A program made the position numbers and the translations under genes. The notes under the pieces are model-generated. The model did not search any database, was not told the origin of the DNA, and worked only from the letters and a program-made list of their open reading frames with translations. A stretch of 64,000 nt of DNA from CAZOHG01 sp964579725 (lineage in GTDB: Bacteria > Zhuqueibacterota > JdFR-76 > BMS3Abin05). Position 1 is the first letter of the stretch. Every line of letters begins with the position of its first letter. The DNA is taken from the NCBI GenBank assembly GCA_964579725.1, contig CAZOHG010000008.1, positions 18,662-82,661 on the forward strand. The letters run 5' to 3'. Shown here piece after piece: positions 17,159-25,843 of the stretch.

Positions 17159-17234
17159 TGGAGGCGGCGACCGGATTCGAACCGGTGAATAACGGTTTTG
17201 CAGACCGTCGCCTTAGCCACTTGGCTACGCCGCC
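17159..17234 (-). tRNA. tRNA-Cys (anticodon GCA)
   Basis: Acceptor stem GGCGGCG/CGCCGCC, anticodon loop CTGCAAA, T-arm ACCGGTTCGAATCCGGT, discriminator U as expected for Cys. Unlike the other four tRNA genes of the window, the 3' CCA is encoded (17159-17161). Confidence 0.97.
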
Positions 17235-17273
17235 AAAAAAAGCGATCAGGTCTGTCTACCCGTAAAAAATTAG

Positions 17274-17345
17274 AGCGGGAGACGGGACTTGAACCCGCGA
17301 CCTTCTCGTTGGCAACGAGAAGCTCTACCACTGAGCTACTCCCGC
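17274..17345 (-). tRNA. tRNA-Gly (anticodon GCC)
   Basis: First tRNA of the operon. Acceptor stem GCGGGAG/CTCCCGC, discriminator U, anticodon loop TTGCCAA, T-arm GCGGGTTCAAGTCCCGT. CCA not encoded. Confidence 0.97.
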
Positions 17346-17357
17346 AAAAGCAAAAAA

Positions 17358-17386
17358 AATATAAGGAATTTTTCAATTGAATGCAA
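17358..17386 (-). promoter_or_regulatory. Promoter of the Gly-Cys-Leu-Val tRNA operon
   Basis: Minus strand TTGCAT (17381-17386), 17 bases, TATATT (17358-17363). A start site about seven bases after the -10 would leave a leader of only a few bases before tRNA-Gly, as is usual for stable RNA genes. Confidence 0.75.
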
Positions 17387-17393
17387 GATTTTT

Positions 17394-18398
17394 TTATTCG
17401 CCCAAACGATTTTTTTTGATTCGTTCCAAAACGTCGCGGCGACGGCGCCGAACCCTACCTGACTGCTTTTTCCCCCAATAATAAAGTCCGTAAAAGACCA
17501 AAAACAGCACCACAATGCCAATTTCTTTCAAAAATCGTCCCTTGAGAAAGAAACCGTTGGGGGCACCCGCCTCGAAAACGGCATTGTGAAACTCCAGATG
17601 TTCGCCGATGTGAGCAGCCCAATATTGCCAGGTGTGAGCCCCCGGGAATACACGGAAAAGATGAGCGACGTGCAGAGAATCAAGCCGAAGGTGAAAGGCC
17701 AGATTTTCGGGAAAGGCAAAATCCGATTTGCCGTCGTCGAACAAAAGTTTAACGTGGGCATTTACCAGACGCGGAGCCAGATAATAGCAGCTATTTTGTC
17801 TCCAGAGGCGAATATTTTGGCCGTAGGGGCCCAGGCGATCGGCAATGTGCCATTGTGTAGGATGACGGGTAATGTCCAGAATGCCGCTAAGTGAAGAAGC
17901 CGAACCGAAAAGGTCCGGATGTTTTTCTGCCAGCGAAATGGCACCGTGCCCCCCCATGCTCAGACCGCAAATGCCCCTGTGCCAACGGTCTCCAAGCGTC
18001 CGGTAGTGCGAATCGATTGTGGGGATGAGTTCCCTTACTAAATAGCTTTCGTACCGGTAGGTGGAATCAAAAGGACTGTCCACGTACCAACCAAAGGGCG
18101 AGCCGTCAGGGAAAACCAAAATCATGTGGTAGGCGTCGGCTAATTCAGCCACGTCTGTTTTTTCCACCCAATCTTTGTAACTCCCGTAGGCACCGTGAAG
18201 CAAGTACAACACCGGGTAGCGTTTTCGGGAAGTGGCATAGCCCTCGGGCAAATAAATGTACAGGGGTGTGGATTTGTGAAGTTCTTTGCTTTGAATCGTA
18301 AGCAAACGAAGGTTGGCTTTTGTGGCTCGGGCCGGCAGCAGCCAGCCCAGACCGATTGTCCAAAAAGCCAGTCCTGCCCAGAAGAGGACTCTTTTCAC
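17394..18398 (-). CDS. Secreted/membrane-anchored esterase (PF00756-type alpha/beta hydrolase)
   Basis: 334 residues. An N-terminal signal or anchor (LFWAGLAFWTIGLGWLLPA) leads into an esterase-D-like hydrolase: YLPEGYATSRKRYPVLYLLHG, the nucleophile elbow GLSMGGHGA, a candidate acid in LLFDDGKSD, and the histidine in PGAHTWQYW. Unusually, the catalytic domain is followed by a second hydrophobic helix (IGIVVLFLVFYGLYYW, about residues 292-307) and a very basic tail (VRRRRRDVLERIKKN), which should hold it in the inner membrane with the enzyme outside. The start ATG overlaps the stop of the isomerase-like gene by four bases, so the two are translationally coupled. Confidence 0.8.
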   Translation of the reverse strand: MKRVLFWAGLAFWTIGLGWLLPARATKANLRLLTIQSKELHKSTPLYIYLPEGYATSRKRYPVLYLLHGAYGSYKDWVEKTDVAELADAYHMILVFPDGSPFGWYVDSPFDSTYRYESYLVRELIPTIDSHYRTLGDRWHRGICGLSMGGHGAISLAEKHPDLFGSASSLSGILDITRHPTQWHIADRLGPYGQNIRLWRQNSCYYLAPRLVNAHVKLLFDDGKSDFAFPENLAFHLRLDSLHVAHLFRVFPGAHTWQYWAAHIGEHLEFHNAVFEAGAPNGFFLKGRFLKEIGIVVLFLVFYGLYYWGKKQSGRVRRRRRDVLERIKKNRLGE

Positions 18399-19894
18399 GC
18401 CTCCATCCTTCCCATTCGGAAAATATTACGAAATTCTTTTAATTCTCGTTCGGAGTCCAAACTCATCATAGGTAGGTGGAGTTGTTCACAAATTACCTGA
18501 ATTTCCTTGGCAAATCGTTTCATGGTTAGAGAAACCACTGGTGACCCCAATGTTTGAATGAGTAAGTAGGGTGGAATTCCAAGGTCAATGGCGATTTTGG
18601 GCCAGGACTGCCCCCACCTCAAGGCCTCGCGCATTTCCGAATTAATCTCGCGCGACCAGCCTTCCCCAATCTGCAAGATGAATTGGCCGCCAGGCAGGCG
18701 TGCCAGATTGGCCACCGTCACCTCACCGGTCAGGACTTCGAATCCGGGGATCAGTCCCCAGTGGGTTTCGCAATTGGACTGAACTGTAATATTGGCCAGC
18801 GCCTCGTTTTCTGCCAAACCGCCACCGGCGTAATAGGCCGAGGCCCCCCAAGGACTGGAGACCATGAAAAAATGCTGGTTGGCCATGTGAATCAGACCCG
18901 AAAAGGCCTGGTTGGGTGCCGCCACACGTGACAACATTCCTGCCGAAAACAGGAGGGTTTCGCCCGCCTGACCCACCACCGGAAAGGACATTTCCCGTCC
19001 TTCGATTTTGGCCAACACCGGAGCAAACGTGGTGAGAAAAGCGGGATTCAAATTGACGCGTTGTAACTGGTTTAGAGCCGATTCATCGAACGCCACCACG
19101 TTGGGCGATGCCAAACCGGAATCCCTTTCAACCCAATCGGTAAAAGCTTTTAAAAATTTAAGATGATCGAACAAAAGCGAGGCAGCTTCCGGCTCCTCCG
19201 AAATCGAAAGGTGAAGTCCCAAATCCTTGAGCGTTTTTAAAACCCTTTCCGCCTGTTTTTGCGACACGGTTTCCTTGAGAACGATTAAATCTCGCACAGG
19301 AAATTCGAACATTCGAGCACCCAATTTTTCCAAAAGAAACGGGTACTTTTCGACGTCGTCCTGCCCTTCCTCGTCGGAAAACAACACAAATTCCCCCTTT
19401 TTCAAGCCGTGAAGTGCGTGCATCCCGTACACCCAGTGCAGCATGTAACGGCCCACTCCCCACAACCGGTGGGCGGCCACGGCACCCGGCTCCTTCATTT
19501 TTTCCCAGATGAGTTGTCCGGCGCGGACTAACCCGGAGGCGGACTTCAAACCCGGGTTTGGATTGCCCAACAACGCAAAGGGCACCGGAAAGGCAGCGGT
19601 TGTTTTCACGAACAAATCCGTCGGCGGAATATCCGTTATTTCAACCAAAACGGCGCTGACCCGCTCTCTTTTCAACATGTCGAGAACTGCCTTCACATCC
19701 GCCTCGCTGCCAATGCCTTTCCCGTCAGAAAGTGTCGTGGTGTCTGCAACACCAATGTGACTTTCCTTCAAAAACTCGCGCAATTCCCGGTGCGATTCCG
19801 CTACCGCCTGCTGAAACCACGGCAATTTTTCATTTTTCTCAATGTAAAAAGAAACAATCCCAATTTTGGGACGATTTTCCATTGCTGCACCCAT
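18395..19894 (-). CDS. L-fucose/L-arabinose isomerase-like protein
   Basis: 499 residues, cytosolic. The overall layout fits the FucI/AraA superfamily: an N-terminal Rossmann-like domain (KIGIVSFYIEKNEK, TLSDGKGIGSEADVKAVLDML, VLVEITDIPPTD), then RLWGVGRYMLHWVYGMHALHG, and a C-terminal domain with TVQSNCETHWGLIPGF and EVTVANLARLPGGQFILQIGEG. The last parts resemble the C-terminal substrate domain. It may isomerise a sugar, but the metal-binding Glu/Asp/His residues could not be assigned with confidence, so activity is uncertain. The start at 19894 has a weak SD; ATG 19882 is possible. It is coupled to the membrane esterase downstream. Confidence 0.65.
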   Translation of the reverse strand: MGAAMENRPKIGIVSFYIEKNEKLPWFQQAVAESHRELREFLKESHIGVADTTTLSDGKGIGSEADVKAVLDMLKRERVSAVLVEITDIPPTDLFVKTTAAFPVPFALLGNPNPGLKSASGLVRAGQLIWEKMKEPGAVAAHRLWGVGRYMLHWVYGMHALHGLKKGEFVLFSDEEGQDDVEKYPFLLEKLGARMFEFPVRDLIVLKETVSQKQAERVLKTLKDLGLHLSISEEPEAASLLFDHLKFLKAFTDWVERDSGLASPNVVAFDESALNQLQRVNLNPAFLTTFAPVLAKIEGREMSFPVVGQAGETLLFSAGMLSRVAAPNQAFSGLIHMANQHFFMVSSPWGASAYYAGGGLAENEALANITVQSNCETHWGLIPGFEVLTGEVTVANLARLPGGQFILQIGEGWSREINSEMREALRWGQSWPKIAIDLGIPPYLLIQTLGSPVVSLTMKRFAKEIQVICEQLHLPMMSLDSERELKEFRNIFRMGRMEA

Positions 19895-19931
19895 TTAATT
19901 CACTCAAAATTTCTCTTTTCTACCGAAGCTT

Positions 19932-20702
19932 TTATTTTTCTTTTTCAGCGCTGTCCGAATCCGGTTTGTTGGTGAAAACCCGCATCATTTCAATTGGAAT
20001 CGGGAAAACCACGGTTGAATTGTTTTCCGAAGCGATTTCCGTTAGCGTTTGCAGGTAGCGCAGCTGCAGGGCAATCCCGTGGGAAGCCATGACTTTCGCC
20101 GCCTCAGCCAATTGGCGGGACGCCTGGTATTCGCCTTCGGCATGAATGATTTTGGCGCGCCGTTCCCGCTCTGCCTCTGCCTGACGGGCCATGGCCCGCT
20201 GCATTTCCTGAGGCAAATCCACGTATTTAATTTCCACCAGTGACACCTTTACCCCCCAGGGGTCGGTGTGCGTGTCAATGATTTCCTGAAGATTGGCATT
20301 GATTTTGTCCCGGGCAGCCAACAACTCATCCAGCTCGGCCTGCCCAATCACATTGCGCAGGGTAGTTTGCGCCAATTGTGAGGTGGCGTACAGGTAATCT
20401 TCCACCTCAATGACAGCTTTCATGGGATCCATAGCGCGAAAATAAAGCACAGCGTTTACCTTCACGGACACATTGTCCTTGGTAATAACATCCTGCGGGG
20501 GCACATCCATGGTCACCACGCGCAAACTGACTTTTACCATTTTGTCCACAATAGGAATGAGCAAAATGAGGCCAGGGCCCTTGACTCCAATCGCACGCCC
20601 GAGACGAAAAATCACGCCACGCTCATATTCTTTTAAGATGCGAATGGCACTGCCCAAAATAAAAAGCAGAATAAAGACGGCTAAAATTGTTCCTGAATAC
20701 AT
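19932..20702 (-). CDS. Slipin (stomatin-like SPFH/Band 7 protein)
   Basis: 256-residue membrane-bound scaffold. One N-terminal hydrophobic helix ([18 protein letters not shown]) is followed by the stomatin core: [39 protein letters not shown], and the C-terminal coiled-coil segment [30 protein letters not shown] before ATG 20702 fixes the start. It follows nfeD by 15 bases. In archaea and bacteria such pairs act together: the NfeD protease cleaves the C terminus of the stomatin partner. Confidence 0.93.
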   Translation of the reverse strand: MYSGTILAVFILLFILGSAIRILKEYERGVIFRLGRAIGVKGPGLILLIPIVDKMVKVSLRVVTMDVPPQDVITKDNVSVKVNAVLYFRAMDPMKAVIEVEDYLYATSQLAQTTLRNVIGQAELDELLAARDKINANLQEIIDTHTDPWGVKVSLVEIKYVDLPQEMQRAMARQAEAERERRAKIIHAEGEYQASRQLAEAAKVMASHGIALQLRYLQTLTEIASENNSTVVFPIPIEMMRVFTNKPDSDSAEKEK

Positions 20703-20717
20703 AGCACCTCCGTTTTT

Positions 20718-22040
20718 TTAAGGCGATTCGTTCCGTTCACGCACCCAAACCTTGAGCCGTTCCACCTTTTCCACCTGGATGGCTTTCCCTTTTCGAATGG
20801 GTTGGGTGCTAACGGCATTCCAAATCTCCCCGTGTACATTCACCTTCCCGCCCTTCGGGCCCACATCGGTTAGAGCCTCGCCGATTTCGCCCACCAGGCC
20901 TTCCTGACCTGTGGCCGGTTTCCGCGCTTGCGCCCGGAGCCCCAGACCAACCGCAAAAATAAAGAAAAGGGCGGTTACCAACACACCCGGGATAATGACT
21001 CCCAGCGACACACGCATAAATGGGTAAGGAGATTGTACCAGCATGAGTGAACCGAGAAACATGGAAATGACCCCTCCGATGGTCAAAAGTCCGTAGCTGG
21101 GAATCTTAATTTCTACAATAAAAAGAATAATACCGAAAATAATCAGAGCCAGACCGGCGTAGTTAATGGGAAGCGTTTGCATGGCAAAAAAGGCGAGAAT
21201 CAGAAAAATGACGCCCGCCACGCCGGGCAAAATAGCCCCGGGATTGGACAACTCGAAAATCAGGCCGTACATCCCCAAAAGAAGAAAAATGTAGGCAATA
21301 TTGGGATCGGAAAGCTTGTCCAACAGGCGGTCGCGCCAGCTCATTTTCCAACGGACCGTCCGGGCTCCGGCCGTACGTAGGATGACGGTTTTCCCGTCCA
21401 GCCCCACTCTTCGGCCGTCAATCGCCGTCAAAAGTGAATCCAGAGAAGGGGCAATGAGATCAATAATGTGTAATCGGAGTGCTTCTTTTTCTGTAACGGA
21501 CACGCTCTGTCGCACGGCCTTTTCAGCCCATTCCACATTTCGGTGTCGTTTGTCGGCCAAAGTCTTAATATACGCAACGGCATCGTTCGTTATTTTTTCC
21601 ATCATGGTCGATTTGCCACTGGTGTCTGCAGGGGCGCCGGGCGCACCACCACCGATGGTTACCGGATGGGCGGCCCCGATATTGGTGCTGGGCGCCATGG
21701 CGGCAATGTGCGCGGCGTAGGTAATAAAAACGCCCGCGGAAGCCGCCCGTCCGCCTTTGGGATACACGTACACCACCACCGGAATTCTCGAATTTAAAAA
21801 TCGCTCAATGATTTGTCGCATCGAGGTCATGAGCCCGCCCGGCGTGTCCAATTCAATGACAAGGCATTGAGCGTTCAGCTCCTCCGCCCGCCCAATCGAT
21901 TCCACAATAAACTTAGCTGAAACAGGATTAATAACGCCTTTCACCGGAATAACGGCCACGACGGGCCGGTTTTCCCCGGCAAAGGAGGAAAAGGTCGATA
22001 AAAACAGCCCTAAAAAAAAGAAGATAAAATATTTTTTCAT
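20718..22040 (-). CDS. nfeD: NfeD-family membrane serine protease (ClpP-like + OB domain)
   Basis: 440-residue full-length NfeD. After a signal peptide comes a ClpP-like protease domain with LVIELDTPGGLMTSMRQI, the nucleophile Ser101 in RAASAGVFI, and probably Lys149 in MEKITNDAVAY, by alignment with the Pyrococcus stomatin protease. Four to five hydrophobic helices (about 225-365) and a C-terminal OB-like domain (GLVGEIGEALTDVGPKGGKV) follow. ATG 22040 lies six bases after GGAG. It forms an operon with the downstream slipin, its likely substrate. Confidence 0.92.
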   Translation of the reverse strand: MKKYFIFFFLGLFLSTFSSFAGENRPVVAVIPVKGVINPVSAKFIVESIGRAEELNAQCLVIELDTPGGLMTSMRQIIERFLNSRIPVVVYVYPKGGRAASAGVFITYAAHIAAMAPSTNIGAAHPVTIGGGAPGAPADTSGKSTMMEKITNDAVAYIKTLADKRHRNVEWAEKAVRQSVSVTEKEALRLHIIDLIAPSLDSLLTAIDGRRVGLDGKTVILRTAGARTVRWKMSWRDRLLDKLSDPNIAYIFLLLGMYGLIFELSNPGAILPGVAGVIFLILAFFAMQTLPINYAGLALIIFGIILFIVEIKIPSYGLLTIGGVISMFLGSLMLVQSPYPFMRVSLGVIIPGVLVTALFFIFAVGLGLRAQARKPATGQEGLVGEIGEALTDVGPKGGKVNVHGEIWNAVSTQPIRKGKAIQVEKVERLKVWVRERNESP

Positions 22041-22061
22041 TCGGCGCTCCAACCAATAGCC

Positions 22062-22095
22062 GTCTCACGGATGTACAGATGTTTTCGTGAGAGAC
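22062..22095. repeat. Imperfect inverted repeat upstream of nfeD
   Basis: GTCTCACG (22062-22069) and CGTGAGAGAC (22086-22095) form an imperfect inverted repeat around a 16-base spacer, just upstream of nfeD. It could be an operator or a leader hairpin; no function shown. Confidence 0.35.
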
Positions 22096-22250
22096 TGGAC
22101 AAGTACTGCAAAAAAGGACGCTTCATTCCAAATATTTCCGCACTAATTTACGTAATAACAAACCATTAGACCTGCCTTTTCTTTTTCAATCCATCCGCTT
22201 CTTTCACGGCACGCTGCTTGTAGCAACCTACAGGAAAAGGAGATTTTTTT

Positions 22251-22448
22251 ATGTACGCCATGCCCTTGCAAAAACGAGCCGAGCAATTTATGGAATCTGT
22301 GCAGCCATTTTGTCCTTTCGAAGACAAAACGCTTTACTTCGAGCGCTTTATTGTAACGGTAAAATCCAATGAAATGGTGGCGTGGCCCTTTGAATGTCTT
22401 ATTTGCGATCGAAAAGACTGTCCTTTGGCACACTCCCAAAAACCCTAA
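22251..22448 (+). CDS. Small four-cysteine protein of unknown function
   Basis: 65 residues with cysteines at 21, 49, 52 and 57 (CPF, then CLICDRKDCP). This spacing could bind zinc or an iron-sulfur cluster. No signal peptide, no family recognised. A strong SD (AAAAGGAG, 22235-22242) lies eight bases before the ATG, which argues that it is translated. It stands alone between nfeD and a DUF2905 gene, both on the other strand. Confidence 0.6.
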   Translation: MYAMPLQKRAEQFMESVQPFCPFEDKTLYFERFIVTVKSNEMVAWPFECLICDRKDCPLAHSQKP

Positions 22449-22492
22449 CTCTTTGATTCTTGCCAGGACAAGGTGTCACATTTCCCTGGTTT

Positions 22493-22720
22493 CTATTTTT
22501 TGGAAATCAAATAAAGCAATAAACTCAAAATCAGGCTGATTAAAATGCTGGTCGTAATCGGAAAATAGAATGTGAAGTTTTTGCGCTGAATCAAAATATC
22601 TCCCGGCAGGCGACCAAGAAAGGACAGCTTGCCAAAGCCCGTGAGTAGCAAGCCAATCACGGCAATGACAATTCCAAGAATAATCAGAAGTTTGCCAAAT
22701 TCCTGGAGCAGATTTTGCAT
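22493..22720 (-). CDS. DUF2905 family small membrane protein
   Basis: 75 residues, two transmembrane helices (LIILGIVIAVIGLLLTGFG and TTSILISLILSLLLYLI) separated by the conserved loop KLSFLGRLPGDILIQRKNFTFYFP that marks DUF2905. GGGAGGA precedes ATG 22720. Function unknown in all species. Confidence 0.88.
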   Translation of the reverse strand: MQNLLQEFGKLLIILGIVIAVIGLLLTGFGKLSFLGRLPGDILIQRKNFTFYFPITTSILISLILSLLLYLISKK

Positions 22721-22876
22721 GATCGTCCTCCCAAATTTTCCATTTTATTATAAAAAATTTCGGCGAAACAATCAAGGGAAATCAAAGAAAAATCTTTTAT
22801 TGGGGCGTCGTTTTTTCGGAAAGCCGATCAGGCCATTCTGTAGTTATTAAAATTCGGGAGGGCCTTTAAAATCTTC

Positions 22877-22905
22877 TTGCATCCTTTTCAGCCTTTCTTT
22901 ACATT
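22877..22905 (+). promoter_or_regulatory. Sigma-70-type promoter for the DUF350/transglycosylase/hydrolase run
   Basis: TTGCAT (22877-22882), 17 bases, TACATT (22900-22905), about 100 bases before the ATG at 23004. Confidence 0.55.
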
Positions 22906-23003
22906 AACCATACAAAGCGGCCCAACTCACGTGGGTTCGGTGCTTTAGATATCGGAATTGGGAATTTTAATGTAACACCGGACAACTTTTCGGGAGACAT
23001 TTT

Positions 23004-23222
23004 ATGGTAGGCGATCTGCTTCAAACCTATTTGCTTAATTTTGCTTACATTATTCTTAAAGCTGTCTTCTTTGCTGTGGCCTGTTTTTTCGCGTGGCGAC
23101 TTTTTGACAAATTGGAAAAATTGGACATCCGAATGGAAATTGCCGAAAACCACAACATCGGCTTGGCTATTATGGTAGCTGCCATTTTTTTGGGTTTGGC
23201 CTATGTTATCGGACAAATTTAG
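23004..23222 (+). CDS. DUF350-like small membrane protein
   Basis: 72 residues with two hydrophobic helices (NFAYIILKAVFFAVACFFAW and NIGLAIMVAAIFLGLAYVIG) joined by a charged loop, FDKLEKLDIRMEIAENHNIG. The loop pattern, with E-I-x-E-x-N before the second helix, is that of DUF350. GGGAGAC lies six bases before the ATG. Its last 20 bases overlap the transglycosylase gene in another frame, so the two are coupled. Confidence 0.75.
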   Translation: MVGDLLQTYLLNFAYIILKAVFFAVACFFAWRLFDKLEKLDIRMEIAENHNIGLAIMVAAIFLGLAYVIGQI

Positions 23223-23853
23223 CCCATTTACTTTTCTTTCGGTTATTTTTTTTGCGGGATTTTGGGGATTTCAACAACTCCCTCACCCGCGGCACATCCC
23301 GCGCGTTTCAGAAACGCCGCATTCGGTGGTGCCGGACGATTCGCTCAACAGGGTGCGGAAAACCTTCTTGCTACGGCATACCGTGCTACGGCCGGGGCGC
23401 ATTTCCCAATACGATCGCCTTATCAAAAAATACAGCTTTCGCTACGGATTTGACTGGCGACTTATTGCGGCACAAATTCACGCCGAAAGTCGTTTCAATG
23501 CTCGGGCAAAAAGTCGCAGCGGCGCTCTGGGCTTAATGCAGATTTTGCCGAGTACCGCCAAACACCTGGGCAAATCGCCCCATTTGCTGCTTAAACCGGA
23601 AATTAATATCGCATTGGGCTGCTTGTACGATCGCCGTCTGTACACCATTTGGAAAGAAGAAAAGGGCACCGACCGCCTCGCGTTTATGTTGGCCAGTTAC
23701 AACGCAGGGCACAGGCGCGTCATACGCGCACAAAAACGGGCGCGCCAGCCAGACAAGTGGGGCAGCATTAAACGGCACTTGCCCGGACAAACTCGTCATT
23801 ACGTTTTCAAGATTTTCAAAACCTACGCGCTGTACAAACGATTGGTTTTTTGA
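23203..23853 (+). CDS. Lytic murein transglycosylase, SLT domain
   Basis: 216 residues. A hydrophobic N-terminal segment (FTFLSVIFFAGFWGF) should export or anchor it. The SLT domain follows at about residues 75-205: YGFDWRLIAAQIHAESRFN with the catalytic glutamate, SRSGALGLMQILPSTA, and MLASYNAGHRRV. It cleaves the MurNAc-GlcNAc bond of murein to give anhydro-muropeptides. The ATG at 23203 lies inside the DUF350 gene. The hydrolase gene downstream begins one base after its stop. Confidence 0.9.
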   Translation: MLSDKFSPFTFLSVIFFAGFWGFQQLPHPRHIPRVSETPHSVVPDDSLNRVRKTFLLRHTVLRPGRISQYDRLIKKYSFRYGFDWRLIAAQIHAESRFNARAKSRSGALGLMQILPSTAKHLGKSPHLLLKPEINIALGCLYDRRLYTIWKEEKGTDRLAFMLASYNAGHRRVIRAQKRARQPDKWGSIKRHLPGQTRHYVFKIFKTYALYKRLVF

Positions 23854-23854
23854 C

Positions 23855-24730
23855 ATGAAATTCGTGCCTGAAAATGCGGCGGAATTTGCCGCTCCCGGTG
23901 CAAATGTACAGGAAAGCTATTTCGCTGCCTCTTCCAATGTGCGGTTGCGGGTGGTTCATTTTTCACCTGCGCAGCAAACCAATTGGCCGACACTCGTTTT
24001 TGTGGCGGGCTGGATTTCCAAAATGACAGCCTGGCGCGAGGTTTTGCAGGAATTGACCCGGGAGTTCGAGGTTTTTTACATTGAAACGCGGGAAAAAATT
24101 TCGTCCCAAATTCGGGGAAAGGTAGGGTACGGCGTCGCCGACATTGGAAACGACCTCATTTCTTTAATTCCACAATTTCCAATAGCCGGTGGGCAGTACG
24201 TGCTTTTGGGGAGCTCGCTGGGAGCCACGGCTATTTTGCATTCCGCCGCCCAGTTGTCTCCACCGCCGTTTGCTCTCATTTTGGTGGCGCCGAACGCCGT
24301 TTTCCGCGTCCCCTGGTGGGGACTGGCGCTCATTCGGCTTTTTCCGCCTCGCCTTTATTTGTTTTTTCGCCCCTTTATTAAATGGTACCTCCGAAATTTC
24401 AGGTTGAATGTTCAGGAGGATTATGCTCAATACGAAAAATACGCCTCGTCTCTGGATGCCGCCGATCCCTGGAAATTAAAAAAGGGGATTTTCGCCCTGG
24501 CCAAATATTCCGTCTGGCCCAGACTGCAAACCGTGCGCTGCCCCGTTTTAATTGTCGGAGCTTCCAAGGACACGCTACACGAACCGGAGAATTTGAAAAA
24601 AATGGTGGGGCTTTTATCCACTGCCCGCTACGTGGATTTGGAAACAAACCGGGGAACACACAGCCAAAAATTAGTCGAGGTGACGCGAACATTTTTGGCT
24701 GAATTGGAGGTTAGCCAAAACACACGTTAA
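23855..24730 (+). CDS. Alpha/beta hydrolase
   Basis: 291 residues, no signal peptide. The nucleophile elbow is LLGSSLGATAIL, the acid is probably in VGASKDTLHEPENL, and the histidine in NRGTHSQ near the C terminus, all in the expected order of the fold. A hydrophobic cap (RVPWWGLALIRLFPPRLYLFF) sits between strands 6 and 7. The substrate is unknown. It begins one base after the transglycosylase stop, so it is the third gene of that operon. Confidence 0.8.
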   Translation: MKFVPENAAEFAAPGANVQESYFAASSNVRLRVVHFSPAQQTNWPTLVFVAGWISKMTAWREVLQELTREFEVFYIETREKISSQIRGKVGYGVADIGNDLISLIPQFPIAGGQYVLLGSSLGATAILHSAAQLSPPPFALILVAPNAVFRVPWWGLALIRLFPPRLYLFFRPFIKWYLRNFRLNVQEDYAQYEKYASSLDAADPWKLKKGIFALAKYSVWPRLQTVRCPVLIVGASKDTLHEPENLKKMVGLLSTARYVDLETNRGTHSQKLVEVTRTFLAELEVSQNTR

Positions 24731-24793
24731 AAGGATTTTCTGCCAAGCTGTTGCTTCGGTGGGTGGAACACCTCGTTGCCCTTTGTTTCTCCC

Positions 24794-25687
24794 CTACTCT
24801 ACCAACATAGACAAATCCAAAGCCGACGCCGAATGGGTCAGTGCCCCAACCGAAATAAAATCGACCCCGGTTTCGGCAATTTTTCGAACGGTGTTCAAAG
24901 AGACACCGCCGGAGGCTTCCAGAGGCACGCGTCCGTTCGTCATTCGGACGGCTTCGCGTAACATCGAAACGGACATATTGTCCAACAAAATGCGGTCCAC
25001 TTTCAACGTCAGGGCTTCAGCTAATTCGTCGAGATTTTTTACCTCTACCTCAATGGGAAGGCGGCGATTTGTGCTTTCGAAAGATCGGTACACCCTTTCC
25101 ACGGCGGGAGTAATGCCGCCTACAGCCTGAATGTGGTTGTCTTTAATGAGTACCATGTCAAAAAGTCCCAGCCGGTGGTTCACACCTCCCCCCTGCCGCA
25201 CGGCGTACTTTTCCAAAAGCCGCCAGCCGGGAGTGGTTTTTCGCGTGTCCAAAATTTGGGCGTGTGTGCCGGCAACGGCTTCTACAAAGCGCTGGGTGAG
25301 TGTGGCGATTCCGGAAAGTCTACCCAAAAAATTGAGCGCAATGCGCTCGGCTTCCAGGAGGTTCACCACCGCGCCCTCGACTGTCAGAAGGTTTTCTCCC
25401 TCCTGCACACGCTCGCCGTCCTGAAGAGCTGTTTGCACGCGGAGCGACGGGTCTGCAAAGCGAAAGACTTCCTGTGCGACGGCGAGGCCTGCCACAGTTC
25501 CCGAATCTTTGGCAAACACACGGGCGCGCCCTCGGTTTTCGGGCGAAAAAATCGCCCGAGTGGTCACGTCCCCGCTTTCATTTAAATCCTCTTGAAATGC
25601 CTCGGCGACAAGGGTGGAGATCTCCTTCCGAAGTGCTTGCCGGGCCCAAGGGGGCCACTGCTCAATGGAATTCAGGCGTCTTTCCAC
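24794..25687 (-). CDS. nadC: Quinolinate phosphoribosyltransferase (decarboxylating)
   Basis: Makes nicotinate mononucleotide from quinolinate and PRPP in NAD synthesis. 297 residues. Conserved sites: EDLNESGDVTT at the N terminus, LNFLGRLSGIATLTQRFV, DTRKTTPGWRLLEKYAVRQGGG (substrate-binding arginines), NHRLGLFDMVLIKDNH, and LEASGGVSLNTVRKIAETGVD. The start is a GTG at 25687 after AAGGAAG. nadA and nadB are not nearby. Confidence 0.95.
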   Translation of the reverse strand: MERRLNSIEQWPPWARQALRKEISTLVAEAFQEDLNESGDVTTRAIFSPENRGRARVFAKDSGTVAGLAVAQEVFRFADPSLRVQTALQDGERVQEGENLLTVEGAVVNLLEAERIALNFLGRLSGIATLTQRFVEAVAGTHAQILDTRKTTPGWRLLEKYAVRQGGGVNHRLGLFDMVLIKDNHIQAVGGITPAVERVYRSFESTNRRLPIEVEVKNLDELAEALTLKVDRILLDNMSVSMLREAVRMTNGRVPLEASGGVSLNTVRKIAETGVDFISVGALTHSASALDLSMLVE

Positions 25688-25843
25688 TTGTTTTTATCTT
25701 CCTTAGAACTTTTTGTTTATTCAGGAGTTAAGAAGAAGCGAAGTCTTACACCCCAGTCACCGCTTTTTTCTTCCTCCAAAAGACACGTTCTGGTCCGGTA
25801 CATTTGTTTTTTCAAACCAGATTGGGTTGTAATTTTACATCCT

